The notes below the pieces were generated by a model. It was given only the letters and a program-made list of their open reading frames with translations. It did no database searches and was not told where the DNA came from. Below are positions 59,353 through 64,000 of a stretch of 64,000 nucleotides of DNA, in pieces (the stretch's first letter is position 1; the number at the start of each line of letters is the position of its first letter). This stretch comes from Pseudomonas sp. BGr12 (GTDB lineage: Bacteria; Pseudomonadota; Gammaproteobacteria; Pseudomonadales; Pseudomonadaceae). The stretch spans positions 62,001 through 126,000 of the forward strand of contig NZ_JALRNF010000014.1 in the NCBI RefSeq assembly GCF_030272895.1. Direction: 5' to 3'. A program made the position numbers and the translations under genes.

Positions 59353-60309
59353 TCAGCCGGGCCAGCGCTGGCCCAGGGCGCTCGCAGCGGCTTGCGCCTG
59401 GCGGTATTCGGCATCCAGGCGGGCGATGAGTTCGGCGGCAGGGCACAGTTCGTCGATGGCGCCGACGCCTTGCCCGGCGGACCACACCGTTTTCCAGGCC
59501 TTGGCCTCGTCGTGGATGGGTTTGAGCTTGGTTTCGAGATTGCCGCGCAGGGCCGCCATGTCGAAGCCGGCATTCTCCAGGCTCTGGCGCATGAAGCTGG
59601 CCGGCACTCCGGAAACGGCGGCGGTGTGGATGATATCGGCGGCCTTGGCGCCCAGCATCATTTCCTTGTAGGCATCTGGCGCGCGGCTTTCGTGGGTGGC
59701 GATAAAGCGCGTGCCGAGGTAGGCGAGGTCGGCGCCAAGCAGTTGTGCGGCGAAGATTTCGTGGCCACGGTTCAGGCAGCCGGCCAGCAGCAGGGTCTTG
59801 TCGAAGAACTGACGGATCTCGGCGACCAGGGCAAACGGGCTCCAGGTGCCGGCATGGCCGCCAGCCCCGGCGGCTACGGCGATCAGGCCATCGACGCCGG
59901 CTTCGGCAGCTTTCTCCGCATGCCGGCGGGTGGTGACGTCATGGAACACCAGCCCGCCGTAGCTGTGCACCGCGTCGACCAGTTCCTTCACCGCGCCGAG
60001 GCTGGTGATCACGATCGGTACCTTGTGCTCGACGCAGATCGCCAGGTCTGCCTGCAAGCGCGGGTTGCTCTGGTGGACGATCAGGTTGACGGCGTAAGGC
60101 GCAGGATTGTCCAGCAGCGCAAGGCCCGCTTCGACTTCCTCCAGCCAGGCCTTGAAGCCTGCGCTGTCGCGCTGGTTCAGTGCCGGGAAGCTGCCCACCA
60201 CGCCGCCTGCGCAGCAGGCCAGCAGCAGTTGCGGGTTGGAGATCAGAAACATCGGCGCCGCAACCACCGGCAGGCGCAAGCGGTGTTCGAGCAGGGCAGG
60301 CAATGACAT
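59353..60309 (-). CDS. Nitronate monooxygenase-family flavoprotein
   Basis: A 318-residue FMN-binding TIM-barrel protein of the nitronate monooxygenase / 2-nitropropane dioxygenase family. The catalytic-type histidine is in AGAGGHAGTWSPF, and the phosphate site in LLGADLAYLGTRFIAT. The family also contains enoyl-reductase-like members, so the substrate is uncertain. Located between hemJ and the SDR, all on the minus strand. Confidence 0.88.
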   Translation of the reverse strand: MSLPALLEHRLRLPVVAAPMFLISNPQLLLACCAGGVVGSFPALNQRDSAGFKAWLEEVEAGLALLDNPAPYAVNLIVHQSNPRLQADLAICVEHKVPIVITSLGAVKELVDAVHSYGGLVFHDVTTRRHAEKAAEAGVDGLIAVAAGAGGHAGTWSPFALVAEIRQFFDKTLLLAGCLNRGHEIFAAQLLGADLAYLGTRFIATHESRAPDAYKEMMLGAKAADIIHTAAVSGVPASFMRQSLENAGFDMAALRGNLETKLKPIHDEAKAWKTVWSAGQGVGAIDELCPAAELIARLDAEYRQAQAAASALGQRWPG

Positions 60310-60342
60310 GACGGGCTTCCCGAGGCTGAGTGATAACTGAGA

Positions 60343-60768
60343 TTAGAACGGTTTGACCACCACCAGGATGACGATACCGAGCAGGATCACCACGGGGACT
60401 TCATTGAACCAGCGGTAATAGACATGGCTGCGGGTGTTTTCACCGCGGGCGAAGCGCTTGAGCTGGGCACCGCACATGTGGTGATAACCGGTGAGCAGGA
60501 CGATCAGGGTGAGCTTGGCGTGCATCCAGCCCTGGCTGAGGAAGCCCGGGGTCAGGCTGAGCAGCCAGATGCCGAAGATGAAGGTGGCGATCATCGCCGG
60601 GCCCATGATGCCGCGGTAGAGCTTGCGCTCCATGGTCACGAAGCGTTCCTGGCTGATGCTGTCCTGGCTCTGGGCGTGGTAGACGAACAGCCGTGGCAGG
60701 TAGAACAGGCCGGCAAACCAGCAGACCACGCTGACGATGTGCAGGGCTTTGATCCAAAGGTAAAGCAT
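60343..60768 (-). CDS. hemJ: Protoporphyrinogen oxidase HemJ
   Basis: A 141-residue membrane protein with four hydrophobic helices. His10 in IKALHIVSVV and the conserved lysine in WMHAKLTLI match HemJ, the quinone-linked enzyme that oxidises protoporphyrinogen IX in bacteria lacking HemG and HemY. The call rests on length and motifs. Divergent from argC. Confidence 0.9.
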   Translation of the reverse strand: MLYLWIKALHIVSVVCWFAGLFYLPRLFVYHAQSQDSISQERFVTMERKLYRGIMGPAMIATFIFGIWLLSLTPGFLSQGWMHAKLTLIVLLTGYHHMCGAQLKRFARGENTRSHVYYRWFNEVPVVILLGIVILVVVKPF

Positions 60769-60840
60769 GGGGTTGAGTTCCTTCAGGGTTCACGGTCGTC
60801 AGATAGTAGAGGCTGAGGGCCTGGCGGGCCATCTCAACAG

Positions 60841-60869
60841 TTGTGAGCGTGTTGCAGGATCCCTATCAT
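60841..60869 (+). promoter_or_regulatory. Candidate sigma-70 promoter of argC
   Basis: A -35 TTGTGA (60841-60846) and -10 TATCAT (60864-60869) with a 17-base spacer, about 42 bases before the argC start. No operator for an arginine regulator was recognised. Confidence 0.5.
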
Positions 60870-60910
60870 CGTGGGCTTTCCAGTCGGTTCGTTGATAAGG
60901 GGCACGCGTT

Positions 60911-61945
60911 ATGGTCAAGGTCGGTATTGTTGGCGGCACGGGTTACACCGGGGTCGAGCTGTTGCGTCTGTTGGCACAGCATCCACAGGCAGAGGTTGCG
61001 GTCATTACCTCGCGATCCGAAGCAGGCCTGGCCGTTGCCGACATGTACCCGAACCTGCGCGGCCACTATGACGGCCTGGCGTTCAGCGTACCGGACGTGA
61101 AAACCCTGGCGGCCTGCGACGTGGTGTTCTTCGCCACTCCGCACGGTGTCGCCCATGCCCTGGCGGGCGAACTGCTGGCTGCCGGCACCAAGGTCATCGA
61201 CCTGTCCGCCGACTTCCGCCTGCAGGATGCCGATGAGTGGGCTAAATGGTACGGCCAGCCCCATGGCGCGCCGGAACTGCTCAAGGATGCGGTCTACGGC
61301 CTGCCGGAGGTCAATCGCGAGCAGATCCGCCAGGCGCGCCTGATTGCCGTGCCGGGTTGCTACCCGACCGCTACCCAGCTGGGCTTCCTGCCCCTGCTCG
61401 AAGCCGGCATCGCCGACGCTTCGCGCCTGATCGCCGACTGCAAGTCCGGGGTCAGCGGTGCCGGTCGCGGTGCTTCCGTCGGCTCGCTGTTCTGCGAAGC
61501 CGGTGAAAGCATGAAGGCCTATGCGGTCAAGGGCCACCGCCACCTGCCGGAAATCACCCAGGGCCTGCGCCGGGCCGCAGGCGGTGACGTCGGCCTGACC
61601 TTCGTTCCGCACCTGACCCCGATGATCCGCGGCATTCACTCGACCTTGTACGCCACCGTCGCCGACACCTCGGTCGACCTGCAGGCGCTGTTCGAGAAGC
61701 GTTATGCCGATGAACCGTTCGTCGACGTAATGCCCGCCGGCAGCCATCCGGAAACCCGCAGCGTGCGCGGCGCCAACGTCTGCCGCATTGCCGTGCATCG
61801 GCCGCAGGGCGGCGACCTGGTGGTGGTGCTGTCGGTGATCGACAACCTGGTCAAAGGCGCATCGGGCCAGGCGGTACAGAACCTCAACATCCTCTTCGGC
61901 CTGGATGAGCGCCTGGGCCTGTCCCATGCGGGCTTGCTGCCATAA
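60911..61945 (+). CDS. argC: N-acetyl-gamma-glutamyl-phosphate reductase
   Basis: ArgC performs the third step of arginine synthesis. The 344-residue protein has the NADP motif [14 protein letters not shown] at the N-terminus, the active-site Cys150 in [12 protein letters not shown] and [14 protein letters not shown] lies nine to ten bases upstream. A terminator follows, and erpA comes next on the same strand. Confidence 0.97.
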   Translation: MVKVGIVGGTGYTGVELLRLLAQHPQAEVAVITSRSEAGLAVADMYPNLRGHYDGLAFSVPDVKTLAACDVVFFATPHGVAHALAGELLAAGTKVIDLSADFRLQDADEWAKWYGQPHGAPELLKDAVYGLPEVNREQIRQARLIAVPGCYPTATQLGFLPLLEAGIADASRLIADCKSGVSGAGRGASVGSLFCEAGESMKAYAVKGHRHLPEITQGLRRAAGGDVGLTFVPHLTPMIRGIHSTLYATVADTSVDLQALFEKRYADEPFVDVMPAGSHPETRSVRGANVCRIAVHRPQGGDLVVVLSVIDNLVKGASGQAVQNLNILFGLDERLGLSHAGLLP

Positions 61946-61961
61946 GACAGCCAGCTGTCAA

Positions 61962-61993
61962 CGGGCCCGCCTTGTGCGGGCCTTGTTGTTTTT
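61962..61993 (+). terminator. Terminator of argC
   Basis: Stem GGCCCGC / GCGGGCC with loop CTTGT, followed by TTGTTGTTTTTGG, about 17 bases after the argC stop. Confidence 0.8.
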
Positions 61994-62026
61994 GGCGACG
62001 CAGGGCAGACGAAAGCCGCACAATTG

Positions 62027-62075
62027 TTGACCGATTTTCTCGGGGAAGCGGATAATGCGCGTCATCACGCATTAT
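62027..62075 (+). promoter_or_regulatory. erpA promoter overlapped by an 8-bp inverted repeat
   Basis: A -35 TTGACC (62027-62032) and -10 GATAAT (62051-62056) with an 18-base spacer. A perfect inverted repeat ATAATGCG / CGCATTAT (62052-62059 and 62068-62075, 8-base spacer) begins in the -10 and covers the expected start site. It is a candidate operator for a repressor of iron-sulfur genes; IscR is the obvious candidate by analogy, though the sequence is not an E. coli-type IscR site. Confidence 0.6.
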
Positions 62076-62103
62076 GGCGGCATAGCGCCGGGAGATAGTC
62101 AGC

Positions 62104-62454
62104 ATGAGCGTCGAATCCTTCACCCCTCTGGCATTGCAGTTCACTGAGGGTGCAGCGCACAAGGTGAAGACCCTGGTCGATGAGGAAGGCAATGATCGCC
62201 TGAAGTTGCGAGTGTTCGTGACCGGCGGCGGTTGCTCGGGTTTTCAATACGGTTTCACCTTCGATGAGGACGTCGCCGAAGACGACACCATCGTCGAGCG
62301 TGAAGGCGTGGCCCTGGTCGTCGATCCAATGAGCTTCCAGTACCTGGCAGGAGCCGAAGTGGATTACCAGGAAGGCCTGGAAGGCTCGCGTTTCGTTATC
62401 AAGAACCCGAACGCCACCACCACCTGTGGTTGCGGTTCTTCGTTCTCGATCTGA
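62104..62454 (+). CDS. erpA: Iron-sulfur cluster insertion protein ErpA
   Basis: A 116-residue A-type carrier that passes Fe-S clusters to enzymes such as IspG. The three ligand cysteines are Cys44 in [10 protein letters not shown] and Cys108 and Cys110 in [15 protein letters not shown] lies upstream. It stands alone with its own promoter and terminator, beside the peptidoglycan recycling gene anmK. Confidence 0.96.
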   Translation: MSVESFTPLALQFTEGAAHKVKTLVDEEGNDRLKLRVFVTGGGCSGFQYGFTFDEDVAEDDTIVEREGVALVVDPMSFQYLAGAEVDYQEGLEGSRFVIKNPNATTTCGCGSSFSI

Positions 62455-62474
62455 TCGCAGGGCAGGTTGCACCG

Positions 62475-62503
62475 CAAACGCCGCGCTTATGCGCGGCGTT
62501 TTG
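62475..62503. terminator. Terminator between erpA and anmK
   Basis: Perfect 10-bp stem AACGCCGCGC / GCGCGGCGTT with loop TTAT, followed by TTTGC. It lies between the convergent genes and can serve either strand. Confidence 0.88.
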
Positions 62504-62514
62504 CTATGTGCGGG

Positions 62515-63609
<1,095 letters not shown>

Positions 63610-64000
63610 TTAGCGCTTGTTGGAAGCGAGCATGGTCGCTTTTTCCTGGTTCATGCGGGCAACCAGGGGCTGGGTTTGTTGCATGAAGCGCTGGCGCTCG
63701 GCCTTGGCGATCGGGTCGGCCATCGGTAGCTTCTGCCCCAGCGGATCGACATGCACGCCGTTGACCTGGAACTCGTAGTGCAGGTGTGGACCGGTCGACA
63801 GGCCGGTGGTGCCGATATAACCGATGACCTGGCCCTGCTTGACGGTGCCGCCGGTCTTCACGCCCTTGGCGAAGCCCTGCATGTGTCCGTAGAGGGTCTG
63901 GTAGCGGTTGCCGTGCTGGATGATCACGGTGTTGCCGTAGCCACCGCGACGACCGGCCAGCAGCACCTTGCCGTCACCGGCTGCCTTGATCGGCGTGCCA
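63610..64000 (-). CDS. M23-family peptidoglycan endopeptidase (partial, N-terminus outside window)
   Basis: The last 129 residues of an M23 (LytM-type) metallopeptidase. The zinc motif H-x-H is in GPHLHYEFQVNG, with GYIGTTGLSTG before it and TLYGHMQGFAKG earlier. Such enzymes cut peptide crosslinks in peptidoglycan. The visible part resembles MepM/YebA, whose N-terminal region would lie to the right. Linkage to anmK fits a cell-wall turnover pair. Confidence 0.9.
   Translation of the reverse strand, partial: GTPIKAAGDGKVLLAGRRGGYGNTVIIQHGNRYQTLYGHMQGFAKGVKTGGTVKQGQVIGYIGTTGLSTGPHLHYEFQVNGVHVDPLGQKLPMADPIAKAERQRFMQQTQPLVARMNQEKATMLASNKR

Overview
The window is ordinary, densely packed chromosome from a GC-rich Pseudomonas, most likely of the P. 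putida group. The evidence is gene content and order: pqqF-A-B-C-D-E, the lysine monooxygenase pair davBA, rmcA-tRNA(Ile)-rpoD-dnaG-rpsU beside tsaD, the lptD-surA-pdxA-rsmA-apaG-apaH-glpE cluster, agtSR-agtABCD, rpe-gph-trpE, trpGDC and vfr. From memory this parallels the PA0575-PA0609 and PA0649-PA0652 order of P. aeruginosa, without the pyocin cluster that separates trpE from trpG there. Short REP palindromes of Pseudomonas type are present. No transposase, integrase, phage gene, CRISPR array or rRNA was seen. All names come from reading the sequence and from memory of the families; no database search was possible.

Layout. 1-5295: PQQ cofactor genes, minus strand, with a terminator-like hairpin between pqqA and pqqB. 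5334-8452: lysine to 5-aminovalerate (davA, davB) with an Lrp-type regulator. 8544-9335: an isolated WaaZ-like LPS-core gene. 9657-18007: tRNA-Ile(CAU), the c-di-GMP enzyme RmcA, rpoD, dnaG and rpsU. 18210-22037: tsaD, plsY, folB-folK, cca. 22094-26951: the stress set prkA-yeaH-spoVR. 27235-34877: glpE-apaH-apaG-rsmA-pdxA-surA-lptD, largely overlapping genes. 35007-38467: amgK-murU (peptidoglycan recycling), djlA and a DUF3530 hydrolase. 38562-46228: agtS-agtR and the agtABCD ABC importer. 46409-54298: rpe, gph, trpE, the autotransporter esterase estA, and trpG-D-C, with two tryptophan-rich leader peptides. 54351-60768: a lipoate-ligase-like gene, vfr, osmC family, a membrane protein, coq7, a HIT protein, an SDR, an NMO-family flavoprotein and hemJ. 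60911-64000: argC, erpA, anmK and a partial M23 peptidase.

How the genes connect. DavB and DavA make 5-aminovalerate from lysine, and AgtABCD with AgtSR is the known 5-aminovalerate/GABA uptake and sensing system, so both internal production and import lie in one 40-kb stretch. AnmK, AmgK and MurU belong to the Pseudomonas anhydro-MurNAc recycling route. The two halves of the tryptophan branch each carry an almost identical leader peptide; the one before trpE is in frame with, and forms the last 14 codons of, gph.

No wholly new multi-gene system was found. The most unusual signals are in RNA-level control: the gph/trpL in-frame fusion, a hairpin that looks like both the spoVR terminator and the cover of the cca ribosome binding site, perfect hairpins inside the agt, pqq, prkA and rsmA-apaG transcripts, inverted repeats over the erpA, prkA and davB promoter regions, and a tRNA promoter whose -10 box contains the rmcA stop codon.
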